Assembly: GCA_019634415.1 (NCBI GenBank) | Contig: JAHQVJ010000103.1 | Coordinates: 1-35,561, forward strand | Length of the DNA stretch: 35,561 nucleotides | From: Myxococcales bacterium | GTDB lineage: Bacteria > Myxococcota_A > UBA796 > GCA-2862545 | Reading direction: 5' to 3' | Part shown: in pieces, positions 15,138 through 22,745 of the stretch | Layout of the letters: the number at the start of each line of letters is the position of its first letter | How positions within the stretch are numbered: the first letter of the stretch is position 1 | Program-made: the position numbers and the translations under genes | The notes under the pieces: model-generated | What the model was told of the DNA's origin: nothing | Databases searched by the model: none | Seen by the model: the letters and a program-made list of their open reading frames with translations, nothing else

Positions 15138-15689
15138 ATGCCACAACGCGCCCAGGAGATCCTGCGGGCTGGACAGCAGCTCATCCAGACCCGGGGCTAT
15201 GCCGGGTTCAGCTTCCGCGACGTCGCTGCGGAGGTGGGGATCCGCAGCGCGAGCATCCACTACCACTTCCCCACGAAGGCCGACCTGGTGCGCGACGTGG
15301 CACGCCAGTACCGGCGCGACTTCGCCCAGGCGCTGGGGGGCATCACCGCCACCCAGACCACGGCTCGGGAGCGTCTGCTCGCCTATGCGGGCCTCTACAG
15401 CGCCCCGCTCGAGGCAGGTCGGCACTGCCTGTGCGGAATGCTCGCGAGCGAGGCGGCCATCCTGCCGGCCGAGGTCCGCGCGGAGGTGGATCGCTTCTTC
15501 GTGGAGCAGCAGGCGTGGCTCGAGCACACGCTGCACGCGGGTGTGACCACGGGCGAGCTGACGGCGTCGGACGTGCCGGCGTTGGCGTCGGTGCTGCTGG
15601 CGGCGCTGGAGGGAGCGATGATCATCTCGCGCAGCCGCGGCGAAGACACCGATCTGTCCTACGTGGTCGCCCAGATCCTGCCGACCTGA
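15138..15689 (+). CDS. TetR/AcrR family transcriptional regulator
   Basis: 183 residues. The N-terminal TetR HTH is unmistakable: ILRAGQQLIQTRGYAGFSFRDVAAEVGIRSASIHYHFPTKADLVRDV (about 8-54). The C-terminal ligand/dimer domain is helical and includes LEAGRHCLCGMLASEAAILPAEV, whose paired cysteines (CLC) could be redox- or ligand-sensitive. It ends the GST-bicupin operon and probably represses it by binding the palindrome at 13795-13816. An in-frame GTG at 15126 is an alternative start. The stop is 9 bases from the convergent pyrC stop. Confidence 0.93.
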   Translation: MPQRAQEILRAGQQLIQTRGYAGFSFRDVAAEVGIRSASIHYHFPTKADLVRDVARQYRRDFAQALGGITATQTTARERLLAYAGLYSAPLEAGRHCLCGMLASEAAILPAEVRAEVDRFFVEQQAWLEHTLHAGVTTGELTASDVPALASVLLAALEGAMIISRSRGEDTDLSYVVAQILPT

Positions 15690-15698
15690 GCCGTGGGA

Positions 15699-16730
15699 TC
15701 AGCCGCCCCGCTGCAGGCGCCAGCGGAGCTGCTCGTCTCCGAGGAACACCGACACCGCCTCTCCGTCGGCCTCGATGGCGGCTTGCGGGGTCCAGGGCTC
15801 GGCCACCAGCGTGACCGTCTCCGTGGCGACCTGTACGCCATAGAAGGCGGCCCCGTGCCGCGACAGGAATCCCTCGAGGTGCTCGAGGGCGGCGGCGTCT
15901 TCGAACACCTGGGCGTAGGCTGCCAGCGCCGTGGGTGCGTTGAACACGCCGGCGCAGCCGTGATCGCACTCCTTGCGGGAGCGCAGGTGCGGGGCGCTGT
16001 CGGTGCCGGCGAAGAACCGCGGGTCGCCGCTCGTGGCTGCTCCGATCAGGGCCGCGCGATCGGTCTCGCGCTTGAGCACGGGCAGGCAGTAGGCATGCGG
16101 GCGCAGCCCACCATCGAACAGGGCGTTGCGGTTCCACCACAGGTGATGGGGCGTGAGGGTGGCGGCGACGCCGTCGGACTGGCCGCGCACGAAGTCGATG
16201 GCGGTCCGGGTGGTGGCGTGCTCCACCACCACCCGCAGCGTGGGGATCGCCTCGAGCAAGGGCCCCAGCACCTCGTGCAGGAAGATCGACTCGCGGTCGA
16301 AGACGTCCACGTGCGGGTCGGTCACCTCGCCGTGCACGCACAGCGGCATGCCTGCTTCGGCCATTCGCTCGAGGGCCGGTCGGATTCGCTGCAGATCGGT
16401 GACGCCGTGGGCCGAGTTGGTGGTGGCGTTCGCCGGATACAGCTTGGCCGCGACCCAGGCGCCCTGCCGGAAGCCCTGCACCAGCGCGTCGCCGTCGACC
16501 TCGTCGGTGAGGTAGCAGGTCATCAGGGGCTCGAAGTGGCTCCCTGCGGCGGCGCGGATCCGGCCGGCGTAGGCCGTGGCCTGCTCGGCGGTGACCACGG
16601 GCGGCGCGAGGTTCGGCATGATCAGCGCGCGCCCGAAGGCACGTGCGGTGTGTGGGGCGACGGCCTGTAGCATCGCGCCGTCGCGCAGGTGCAGGTGCCA
16701 GTCGTCGGGTCGGGGAAGGGTGATGTGCAC
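15699..16730 (-). CDS. pyrC: Dihydroorotase
   Basis: A type II dihydroorotase that interconverts carbamoyl aspartate and dihydroorotate in pyrimidine synthesis. The 343-residue length is normal. Zinc-site residues are visible: the HLHLRDG pair near residues 12-14, the KLYPANATTNS lysine that is carbamylated, CVHGE, VVEHATT, and the catalytic aspartate in FAGTDSAPH. The YCLPVLKRETDR segment and the C-terminal NAPTALAAYAQVFE helix are also family-typical. The start is a GTG at 16730. It lies 9 bases downstream of the AlbA_2 gene, so it is probably transcribed with that gene and the SDR gene. Confidence 0.97.
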   Translation of the reverse strand: MHITLPRPDDWHLHLRDGAMLQAVAPHTARAFGRALIMPNLAPPVVTAEQATAYAGRIRAAAGSHFEPLMTCYLTDEVDGDALVQGFRQGAWVAAKLYPANATTNSAHGVTDLQRIRPALERMAEAGMPLCVHGEVTDPHVDVFDRESIFLHEVLGPLLEAIPTLRVVVEHATTRTAIDFVRGQSDGVAATLTPHHLWWNRNALFDGGLRPHAYCLPVLKRETDRAALIGAATSGDPRFFAGTDSAPHLRSRKECDHGCAGVFNAPTALAAYAQVFEDAAALEHLEGFLSRHGAAFYGVQVATETVTLVAEPWTPQAAIEADGEAVSVFLGDEQLRWRLQRGG

Positions 16731-16739
16731 GCGCGGTGC

Positions 16740-17717
16740 TTATCCCGTGAGCTGCGCCTCCACCCATCGCATGGCGTGCTGCACCACGGCGAAGGAGGCG
16801 AGCCGGTGGTCGCCTCGCGCTGGCACGGCATCGTCGGCGTAGATCATCCAGCCCAGGCTCGCCCCCGAGCGCAGCAGCGCGAGGTTGTGGCTGTGGATGC
16901 ACATCCACACGCTCACGGCGTAGATCTCCTGGCTCGGGAAGATGGGCATGCCGTGGTAGCGGAAGTACGTCACCTCGCCGGGCGTCTGGCTGGTCTGGCA
17001 CTCTCCCGCGGTGGCCATGCGTCGGCGCACGGTGGAGCCAGCGAAGGGGCGGGGGAGCAGCAGCTCGATGCCCACGTGGCTCGCCAGCCGGCGGCTGCGG
17101 TTGACCACGAAGGCGCGGAGCTGCACGAAGGCTTGTGGGCCTCTGGGGTCGCTCGTGTCGAGCTCGGCGTCGCCGTAGGGCCCCAGGCGGCTGACCTCGA
17201 CCTGCGGATGGTGGGTGCGCCGGAGCACGTCCTGGATGTGCACGTGGCCCATGGGGCGGGACTTGCCCGCGATCCGCAGGTAGTAGCGGTGGTCCTTTGC
17301 CTGATGGGGGGCGCGGGCGCTCGAGGGGATCTCCACCACGTACACGGCGTGCCCGGGGTTCACCAAGCTGTTCTGTGGACGGTGACCCACCTCGAAGACG
17401 TTGCAGCGCTGTAGCGGGGGATCCACCACCTGCGGCACCACGTCCTCGAGCCAGGCGCGGGTGCCGCCGCCCTTCAGATCGACGGGCACGCCCCCATCCA
17501 CCACGCCGTTGTCGTCGAGCCCGATGATCAGGCGGCCGCCTGCGCCGTTGGCGAAGGCTGAGACCTGCTTGGACAGCGAGACGAGGAAGTGGTCGACCAG
17601 CTCCTCCTCGTCGTCGACCATCCAGGGGCTGCCCTTGAATTCTTGGAAGTCGTGCTCGTGGGGCTCGAGGGCCTCCAGCATCGCTTCGGTCCAGCCTTCG
17701 GCGGGCGAGTCGGTCAT
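16740..17717 (-). CDS. AlbA_2/Schlafen-like ATP-binding domain protein
   Basis: 325 residues. The N-terminal half has the AlbA_2 (divergent AAA/Schlafen-core) signature: DFQEFKGS near residue 23, then KQVSAFANGAGGRLIIGLDDNGVVDGG, then the strand-rich VYVVEIPSSARAPHQAKDHRYYLRIAGKSRPM. Such domains bind or cleave nucleic acids or act in regulators. The C-terminal 130 residues are unknown, with a Gln/Thr/Tyr-rich strand (TPGEVTYFRYHGMPIFPSQEIYAVSVWMCIHSHNLALL). Its ATG overlaps the SDR stop (ATGA) and has no ribosome site of its own, so it relies on coupled translation. It is sandwiched between SDR and pyrC with no obvious functional link. Confidence 0.85.
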   Translation of the reverse strand: MTDSPAEGWTEAMLEALEPHEHDFQEFKGSPWMVDDEEELVDHFLVSLSKQVSAFANGAGGRLIIGLDDNGVVDGGVPVDLKGGGTRAWLEDVVPQVVDPPLQRCNVFEVGHRPQNSLVNPGHAVYVVEIPSSARAPHQAKDHRYYLRIAGKSRPMGHVHIQDVLRRTHHPQVEVSRLGPYGDAELDTSDPRGPQAFVQLRAFVVNRSRRLASHVGIELLLPRPFAGSTVRRRMATAGECQTSQTPGEVTYFRYHGMPIFPSQEIYAVSVWMCIHSHNLALLRSGASLGWMIYADDAVPARGDHRLASFAVVQHAMRWVEAQLTG

Positions 17718-18658
17718 ACGGGAAACGTAGCCCACGAACGGACCAGGTCTCGGGCCGCCGATCCCCAGGTGGGATGCGAGAACTGGAAGCCAGCGGTGGT
17801 GAGGCGGCCCGGGACCACCCGGCGGCTCTTGCGCAGCAGCTCCACGTCGGTGTCGATCAGCCACGCGCCGATCTCCGCCATCCCCGGGAGCACGGGCAGG
17901 CCGAGGGGAGCGCCAGCGTGCTTGCGCAGCGTCTGCATGAAGTCTCGGTTCGCCAGAGGGGTCGGCGCGGTGAGGTTGACCGGGCCCTCGATCTCGGGCG
18001 TCTCCAGCAGGAAGAGCACGGCTCTGACGAGGTCGTCGCCATGTAGCCACGACACGAACTGGTCCCCACCGTAGAAGGGGCCTCCGAGTCCGCGTCGGAC
18101 CATCCACATGAGCCAGTCGAAGACACCCCCTGGGTCGGGACTCATGGTGAAGCCCAGGCGCATGGCCACCTTCCGGGTCTGGGGCGTGTCGGCCTGGTGC
18201 AAGCACATCTCCCAGGCGCGGGCGATGCTGACGCTGTAGCCCCAGTAGGCCGGCACGTCGGGCTCGGTGCCGCCGAGGATGCCGTGCTGCTCGTCGTGGG
18301 CGGGGCCGTGGGTGTGGGCGTAGATCGACGCGGTGCTGGCCTGCAGCCACACGGGAGGCGGTGTGCGTGCGGCGGCGATGGCGCGCCCTACTGCTGTGGC
18401 CGAGTCGATGCGGCTCTGCATCATCTCGTTGAGGTTGCGCCAGTGGTAGCGGCAGCTCACCGAGCGCCCCGCCAGGTTGACCACGGCGTCCGCGCCGTCG
18501 ATGGCGGCGAACCAGGGGCCGTCGCTGTGACCGTCCCAGCGCAGTGCAGGGTCGTCGGTGTGGCGTCCGATCACGGCCACGTCATGGCCACGCTCGGTGA
18601 GGCCGCGCACCATGACCTGCCCCAGTTGCCCGCTTCCGCCTGGAATCACGATGCGCAT
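17714..18658 (-). CDS. NAD(P)-dependent epimerase family protein (TIGR01777/YfcH-like)
   Basis: 314 residues of the atypical short-chain dehydrogenase group. It has the dinucleotide-binding loop VIPGGSGQLGQVMVRGL, then IDGADAVVNLAGRSVSCRYHW and QSRIDSATAVGRAI, which correspond to the family's N-L-A-G and R-x-x-S/T blocks. The typical Y-x-x-x-K site reads YWGYSVSIARAWE, with no clear lysine. It also has VAMRLGFTMSPDPGG and SWLHGDDLVRAVLFLLE. The substrate is unknown and the enzyme may not be a classical oxidoreductase. GGGAGG precedes the ATG. It leads the SDR-AlbA_2-pyrC operon and diverges from a TetR gene across an AT-rich operator. Confidence 0.9.
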   Translation of the reverse strand: MRIVIPGGSGQLGQVMVRGLTERGHDVAVIGRHTDDPALRWDGHSDGPWFAAIDGADAVVNLAGRSVSCRYHWRNLNEMMQSRIDSATAVGRAIAAARTPPPVWLQASTASIYAHTHGPAHDEQHGILGGTEPDVPAYWGYSVSIARAWEMCLHQADTPQTRKVAMRLGFTMSPDPGGVFDWLMWMVRRGLGGPFYGGDQFVSWLHGDDLVRAVLFLLETPEIEGPVNLTAPTPLANRDFMQTLRKHAGAPLGLPVLPGMAEIGAWLIDTDVELLRKSRRVVPGRLTTAGFQFSHPTWGSAARDLVRSWATFPV

Positions 18659-18673
18659 TCGTCACCCTCCCAT

Positions 18674-18701
18674 GATTTAGATAAACATGTTCATCTAAAT
18701 C
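18674..18701. promoter_or_regulatory. 28-bp AT-rich near-perfect palindrome, probable TetR operator
   Basis: GATTTAGAT at one end and ATCTAAATC at the other flank a central AACATGTT; only one base pair (A/C at the ninth position) breaks symmetry. It occupies the centre of the 58-base gap between the divergent SDR gene (start 18658) and the TetR gene (start 18717). It is much more AT-rich than its surroundings. It probably binds the adjacent TetR and controls both directions. Confidence 0.75.
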
Positions 18702-18716
18702 GCCAAGGGAGAAGAT

Positions 18717-19403
18717 GTGGGAAGACGCGGACGCCCGCCGGGCACCACGGCCGTGGGGGAGGCTCGCCGCGAGCGGCTGTTCGACGTGGCTGTGCGGCTG
18801 TTCGCCGAGCGCGGCTACCACGCCACCACCCTGCGCGGGATCGCAGCGGCCGCAGACGTGAGCCCGGGGCTGCTCTACCGCTACTTCCCCAGCAAGGGCG
18901 CGGTGGTGACGGCGCTGTACGAGCGGCTGTCGGAGACGTTTGCTGTACGCCGTGGCGACATGCCCGAGGGGCGCTGGCCCATGCGCGTGCTGTGGACGCT
19001 GCGCGCCAGCCTCGAGGTGCTGCAGCCCCATCGCGACACGCTGGCTGCGGTGCTGGGGGTGCTGCTCACGGACCGGGAGCTGGGGCTGCTGGCCCCTGCG
19101 TCCGCCCCCTCTCGCGACCGGGTGATGGGCATGTTCCAGCACGCCGTGGCCTCGGCGAGCGACGCACCGACGGCACCGGAGGCCCTGGGGCGGGTGTCCT
19201 ACGTGGCGCACCTGGCGGTGGTGCTGTGGATGCTGTTGGATCGCAGCGAGGAGCAGCGCGCCACGGAGGGACTGCTCACGCTGCTCGAGGGGGTGGTGCC
19301 GCTCCTGAGTGCGCTCGTATGGGCGCCGGGTGTGTCGGGGTGGCTGGAGCGCCTGGATGGGCTGATCGTCGATGGTCTATTGGCCAGCGCACAGACGCGA
19401 TAG
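18717..19403 (+). CDS. TetR/AcrR family transcriptional regulator
   Basis: 228 residues. The DNA-binding domain is residues 14-64: GEARRERLFDVAVRLFAERGYHATTLRGIAAAADVSPGLLYRYFPSKGAVVTAL, preceded by an Arg/Gly-rich tail (GRRGRPPGT). The helical C-terminal domain binds an unknown ligand (LWTLRASLEVLQPHRDTLAAVLGVLLTD). It starts at a GTG with AAGGGAG upstream; an ATG at 18714 is out of frame. It is divergent from the SDR-AlbA_2-pyrC operon and, with the palindrome in the gap, forms a standard self-regulated repressor arrangement. Confidence 0.93.
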   Translation: MGRRGRPPGTTAVGEARRERLFDVAVRLFAERGYHATTLRGIAAAADVSPGLLYRYFPSKGAVVTALYERLSETFAVRRGDMPEGRWPMRVLWTLRASLEVLQPHRDTLAAVLGVLLTDRELGLLAPASAPSRDRVMGMFQHAVASASDAPTAPEALGRVSYVAHLAVVLWMLLDRSEEQRATEGLLTLLEGVVPLLSALVWAPGVSGWLERLDGLIVDGLLASAQTR

Positions 19404-19449
19404 ACCAATGTCAGTCGACCAACCAGACCAGATAGCGAGAGGGCACCCG

Positions 19450-19683
19450 GTGAAGCAGGTCAACGTGCAGGATGCCAAGACGCAGTTGTCGCGACTCCTC
19501 GCGGACGTGGAGCAGGGGCAGGAGGTCGTGATCGCCAGGGCCGGTCGACCCGTGGCCAAGCTGGTTCCGGTGGGGGAGGTTGCCAGGCGCCCACTGGGGA
19601 TGGACGTCGGCAGGATCTGGATTGCGGACGACTTCGACGCGCCCCTTCCCGATGACGTCCTGGACGCTTTCGAGGGCGGCTGA
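19450..19683 (+). CDS. Phd/YefM-type antitoxin
   Basis: 77 residues with the Phd/YefM layout. QVNVQDAKTQLSRLLADVEQGQEVVIARAGRPVAKLVPV is the DNA-binding and dimer core. A C-terminal tail (GRIWIADDFDAPLPDDVLDAF) would wrap the toxin. The GTG at 19450 is preferred because GAGAGGG lies upstream and the family start K-x-V-N-V follows; the longer frames lack a site. It sits directly before a PIN-domain toxin gene, overlapping it by one base. It probably represses its own operon; no clear operator is visible in the 46 bases upstream. Confidence 0.9.
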   Translation: MKQVNVQDAKTQLSRLLADVEQGQEVVIARAGRPVAKLVPVGEVARRPLGMDVGRIWIADDFDAPLPDDVLDAFEGG

Positions 19684-20075
19684 TGCTCCTCGTCGACACC
19701 CACGTGTGGCTGTGGATGCACGGTGAGCCCGACAGACTCGGTGCCCTCGCGCGGGCGCAGTTGGTGGATCCAGGGGTGACGTTGTTCGTCTCGGCCGCCA
19801 GTGCGTGGGAGTTGGGGATCAAGACAGCTCTTGGCAAGCTGCGCCTCGGTCAGCCCGTGGCGACTTGGTGGCCCACACGGCTGCACGCATCGCGTGCGCG
19901 GGAGCTGCCGGTGACCGGATCCCACGGAGCCGCTGTCGAGGCACTTCCCATGCTTCATCGCGACCCGTTCGATCGTCTCCTGGTGGTCCAGGCGAATCTC
20001 GAGGGGCTGACGCTGGTGACCGCTGACGAGCGCGTGATGGCGTATCCGGGGCGATTCCTCGATGCGCGTCGGTAG
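19683..20075 (+). CDS. PIN-domain toxin (VapC-like ribonuclease)
   Basis: 130 residues. The PIN-domain acidic residues are all visible: Asp5 in MLLVDTHVWLW, Glu43 in SAASAWELGIK, Asp94 and Asp97 in LHRDPFDRLLVVQA, and Asp115 in LVTADERV. The domain is a magnesium-dependent endoribonuclease, here neutralised by the Phd-type antitoxin encoded just upstream. This fits the PIN group in which a small Phd/YefM antitoxin precedes the toxin. The active site is complete, so it is probably functional. Codon use does not differ visibly from its neighbours. Confidence 0.95.
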   Translation: MLLVDTHVWLWMHGEPDRLGALARAQLVDPGVTLFVSAASAWELGIKTALGKLRLGQPVATWWPTRLHASRARELPVTGSHGAAVEALPMLHRDPFDRLLVVQANLEGLTLVTADERVMAYPGRFLDARR

Positions 20076-20105
20076 GGGTGGTTAGGACGACGCCCCGGAG
20101 GGGAT

Positions 20106-20696
20106 GTGCGCTGGCTCATCGTCGGTCTGTGGATTGCGCTGGTGGCCGAGGCGTTGCTGCTGTCGCCCGCTCCGCGCCCCGATCAGGGGGCCTGGATCGT
20201 ATCACTGCTGGTGGGGGACTGGGACGGCCAGGAGCCGATGGTGGTCGCCCTGTTCCAGCTCATGGGGGTGTGGCCCTTCGCCCTGGCGGCCGCGCTGGCC
20301 CCGCGCCTGCGGCGGCGACCCGTGCCGCTGTGGCCGTTCGTCGCCGCGTCGATGGTGGTGGGCGCCTACGCGTTGCTGCCAGGCCTGGCGCTCGGCGGCG
20401 AGCCCGTGGAGCCGCAGCAGCGGTGGCAGCAGTGGCTGCGCCATCGTGGGTTCCTGGCGGTGCTGGGCGTGGTGACCCTGGGGCTGATCACCTGGGGTGC
20501 GCTCGCGGGTAGCGTTCAGGGCTACCTGCACGCCTTCCGCACCGAGCAGTTCGTGCACCTGATGTCGCTGGACTTCCTGGCCCTCTGGCTCACCTCCGTG
20601 CTCGTGGCGCGCCGCGAAGGGGGGCCTTGGGCGTGGACGCTGCTGCCGGTGGTGGGCACGCTGCTGTGGGCCTCGGGCGGCGGCGGCCGTCGATGA
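20106..20696 (+). CDS. Integral membrane protein, 196 aa
   Basis: Five or so hydrophobic helices are visible: LIVGLWIALVAEALLL, VVALFQLMGVWPFALAAALA, FVAASMVVGAYALLPGLALG, FLAVLGVVTLGLITWGAL and HLMSLDFLALWLTSVLVA, with a final WTLLPVVGTLLWA. The segment FRTEQFVHLMSLDFLALW recalls small conserved membrane proteins of unknown function found in many phyla, but I do not assign a family. The GTG start has GGAGGGG before it. Its end overlaps the next membrane-protein gene by ATGA, suggesting a coupled pair. Confidence 0.75.
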   Translation: MRWLIVGLWIALVAEALLLSPAPRPDQGAWIVSLLVGDWDGQEPMVVALFQLMGVWPFALAAALAPRLRRRPVPLWPFVAASMVVGAYALLPGLALGGEPVEPQQRWQQWLRHRGFLAVLGVVTLGLITWGALAGSVQGYLHAFRTEQFVHLMSLDFLALWLTSVLVARREGGPWAWTLLPVVGTLLWASGGGGRR

Positions 20697-21004
20697 GGCG
20701 CGTGCTGCACGGCGGGCTCGGCCTGGCGGTCCTCGCTGCCGTGGGGCGGATGGGGCTGCAGTGGTCGATGCTGGGGTTCCCCGACGGCTACCGGGGCCCC
20801 GCGGACGAGGTGGGCGCTGTGCTCTACCCCGTGCTGGCGGGCACGGGGTGCCTGCTGGCTGCCGGGCACGGTCTGTGGGTGCTCCGCCCGACGTCGATGG
20901 GAAGGGTCCAGATCGGATGGGCGGTGGCCAGTGCGGCGCTACTGGTCGTCAGCTTGCTCGCCGAGGGCCTGTTGGGGTGGTGGTTCCCCAGTGTGGGCGG
21001 GTAG
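20693..21004 (+). CDS. Small membrane protein, 103 aa
   Basis: Three hydrophobic stretches are visible: LHGGLGLAVLAAVGRMGLQW, AVLYPVLAGTGCLLAAGHGLWVL and IGWAVASAALLVVSLLAEGLLGW. No conserved motif is recognised. The start ATG overlaps the preceding stop (ATGA), so it is co-translated with the gene at 20106 and may form a complex with its product. The stop is 9 bases from the convergent beta-barrel gene. Confidence 0.7.
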   Translation: MRRVLHGGLGLAVLAAVGRMGLQWSMLGFPDGYRGPADEVGAVLYPVLAGTGCLLAAGHGLWVLRPTSMGRVQIGWAVASAALLVVSLLAEGLLGWWFPSVGG

Positions 21005-21013
21005 GACCGCGGC

Positions 21014-21520
21014 TCAGAAGGCCAGGCCGACCCCGCCGAACAGCCACACGGCAGGCTCGGGCTCGTCGAGGTTCGGTCCGACCCACTGCGGTCCGCCGCC
21101 GGCCCGGAGCGTGGCCTGCAGGCCGAAGGTGGGGGAGAACCAGTACACACCTGTGCCAGCGAGGTCGAGGCCCGCCGAGTAGGTCCAGGGCCCCACCAGC
21201 TCCAGGTCGGGTGTGACGGTTCCCCCCAGGCCCACGCCCAGGCTGATCAGGGCGCGCTGGCCACAACCGAAGCACAGCGGCTTGGGCCGCCAGCGCAGGG
21301 CCCAGTCGAAGATGGGAGCCACCGCTCCCGACTCGTCGCCGAACAGGTTCGTGAGTTGATCTGCCGGAAGCCCCACGCCGATCTCGCCGCTGGTGGACGC
21401 ACCCAGCCACGCCTCCCCACGAAGCGACAGGGCCGACGGCGACCCGCCCGACACCGCGATGGTGGAGTTGGGCGACTGGAAGTTCTGGGCCGCCGCGAGG
21501 GACGTCAACAGGGTCAGCAT
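21014..21520 (-). CDS. Putative exported beta-barrel (outer-membrane) protein
   Basis: 168 residues. MLTLLTSLAAA followed by QNF is a signal peptide. The rest alternates hydrophobic and small polar residues with Gly-rich turns (ALSLRGEAWLGASTSGEIGVGL, ALISLGVGLGGTVTPDLELVGPWTYSAGLDLAGTGVYWF, FGLQATLRAGGGPQWV) and ends in the strand AVWLFGGVGLAF. A terminal aromatic residue after a strand is typical of outer-membrane beta-barrels, here of about eight strands. The function is unknown. It lies 26 bases downstream of the Cys/Met PLP gene on the same strand, with a weak ribosome site. Confidence 0.7.
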   Translation of the reverse strand: MLTLLTSLAAAQNFQSPNSTIAVSGGSPSALSLRGEAWLGASTSGEIGVGLPADQLTNLFGDESGAVAPIFDWALRWRPKPLCFGCGQRALISLGVGLGGTVTPDLELVGPWTYSAGLDLAGTGVYWFSPTFGLQATLRAGGGPQWVGPNLDEPEPAVWLFGGVGLAF

Positions 21521-21546
21521 GAGAGGACTTACCTAATTGGCGGATG

Positions 21547-22722
21547 TCAGGCCAACGCCGAGACGAAGTCCTCCACGAGATCATCGGGGTCTTCGGCCCC
21601 CACGCTCACGCGGATCAGGCGGTCGGTGATGCCCAAGGCACGGCGCTGCTCGGGCTCCAGACCCAGGTGAGAGCTGCGGCTGGGCCGCACCACCAGCGTC
21701 TCCAGGCCACCGAGGCTCGCCGCGTTGAGGGCGATGCTGACTCGCTGTAGGAACCGCTGGGCTGCATCGTCGGTGTGGGTCTCGAAGGTGAGCATTCCCG
21801 ACGCATGGGCGAACCAGCGGCTGGCGCGGGCGTGCTCGGGATCACTTGGCAGGCCCGGGTAGCGGACCCGGGCCACGGCGTCGTGCTCGGACAAGACCTG
21901 CGCGAGGTGCAGCGCGCGCTGGGCTTGGGCCGGCACGCGCAGGGTCAGCGTCTTCAGGCCGCGATCCAGCAGGAAGCAGGCGTGCGCATCCAAGCACCCG
22001 CCCAGGTGGTTGTGCAGCGATCGGGCTCGCTCGATCCGCTCGGCGGAGCCTGCGATCACGCCGGCCACGAGATCCGAGTGGCCGTTGAGGTACTTCGTGG
22101 CCGAGTGCACCACGAGATCGAAGCCGAAGGGGATGGGCTGGAATCCGGTGGGGGAGACGAAGGTGGCGTCGATGCAGCTGACGAGTCCGCGCGCCTCGGC
22201 GAAGTCGACGACGTCTTGCAGCGCGGGCACCTGCAGCAGCGGGTTGCTGATGGCCTCCACGTAGATGGCCCGGGTGTGGTCGGTGGCGGCCGCTGCCCAG
22301 CTCGAGGGATCGGAGGCGTCGATGGGGGTGGAGGTGATCCCCAGGCGCGCCAGATCGTCGAGGAGCGTGGCGGTGCCGCCGTACAGGTTGCGCTGCACCA
22401 GCAGGTGGTCGCCGGCCTTCAGCACCGACAGCAGGGCCGTGCTGATGGCGGCCATGCCGCTGGCCAGCGCCAGGGCGTCCTCCGCCTGCTCGATCGCCGC
22501 CAGCTTGCGACAGAGGGCAAGTTGTTGAGGAGAGTTCGCCAAGCGCAGATAGCGCACGCCGTCGTAGCGCTCCGCGTCTTGCTGCAGGTAGTTGGCGGAC
22601 TGGAAGATCGGCTGGACCACCGCCCCGCCCGTGTGTGTGGATCCGGCGTGAATCACCAAGGTAGAGAGCCGACGAGACAAGGGCTGCTCCTGGGTTCGGG
22701 TAGACTCGCGCTCAGGATGCAT
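21547..22722 (-). CDS. Cys/Met-metabolism PLP-dependent enzyme (cystathionine gamma-synthase/beta-lyase type)
   Basis: A 391-residue fold-type I PLP enzyme. Visible landmarks are VIHAGSTHTGGAVVQPIFQSANY, YLRLANSP, ALALASGMAAISTALL, RNLYGGT, YVEAISNPLLQVP, CIDATFVSP, and the PLP lysine in VVHSATKYLNGHSD (Lys210). Family enzymes transfer or cleave sulfur amino acids; I cannot tell synthase, beta-lyase or gamma-lyase from sequence alone. The loop with S-P-Q-Q replaces the usual N-P-T, which may affect specificity. The ATG at 22722 and GTG at 22725 are both served by GGAGGGG. Confidence 0.94.
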   Translation of the reverse strand: MHPERESTRTQEQPLSRRLSTLVIHAGSTHTGGAVVQPIFQSANYLQQDAERYDGVRYLRLANSPQQLALCRKLAAIEQAEDALALASGMAAISTALLSVLKAGDHLLVQRNLYGGTATLLDDLARLGITSTPIDASDPSSWAAAATDHTRAIYVEAISNPLLQVPALQDVVDFAEARGLVSCIDATFVSPTGFQPIPFGFDLVVHSATKYLNGHSDLVAGVIAGSAERIERARSLHNHLGGCLDAHACFLLDRGLKTLTLRVPAQAQRALHLAQVLSEHDAVARVRYPGLPSDPEHARASRWFAHASGMLTFETHTDDAAQRFLQRVSIALNAASLGGLETLVVRPSRSSHLGLEPEQRRALGITDRLIRVSVGAEDPDDLVEDFVSALA

Positions 22723-22733
22723 CACGCGATCCC

Positions 22734-22741
22734 CTCCGGAG
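22734..22741. promoter_or_regulatory. Shared Shine-Dalgarno palindrome between two divergent genes
   Basis: CTCCGGAG reads the same on both strands and gives GGAG upstream of both the PLP-enzyme start (22722, minus) and the tail-anchored protein start (22746, plus). Only 23 bases separate the two starts, so the promoters must lie inside each other's coding regions or the starts are further in. Confidence 0.5.
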
Positions 22742-22745
22742 TCCC

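Noticed and set aside
19404..19449. Possible operator for the toxin-antitoxin pair
   Set aside because: I found no convincing inverted repeat in the 46 bases before the antitoxin start.
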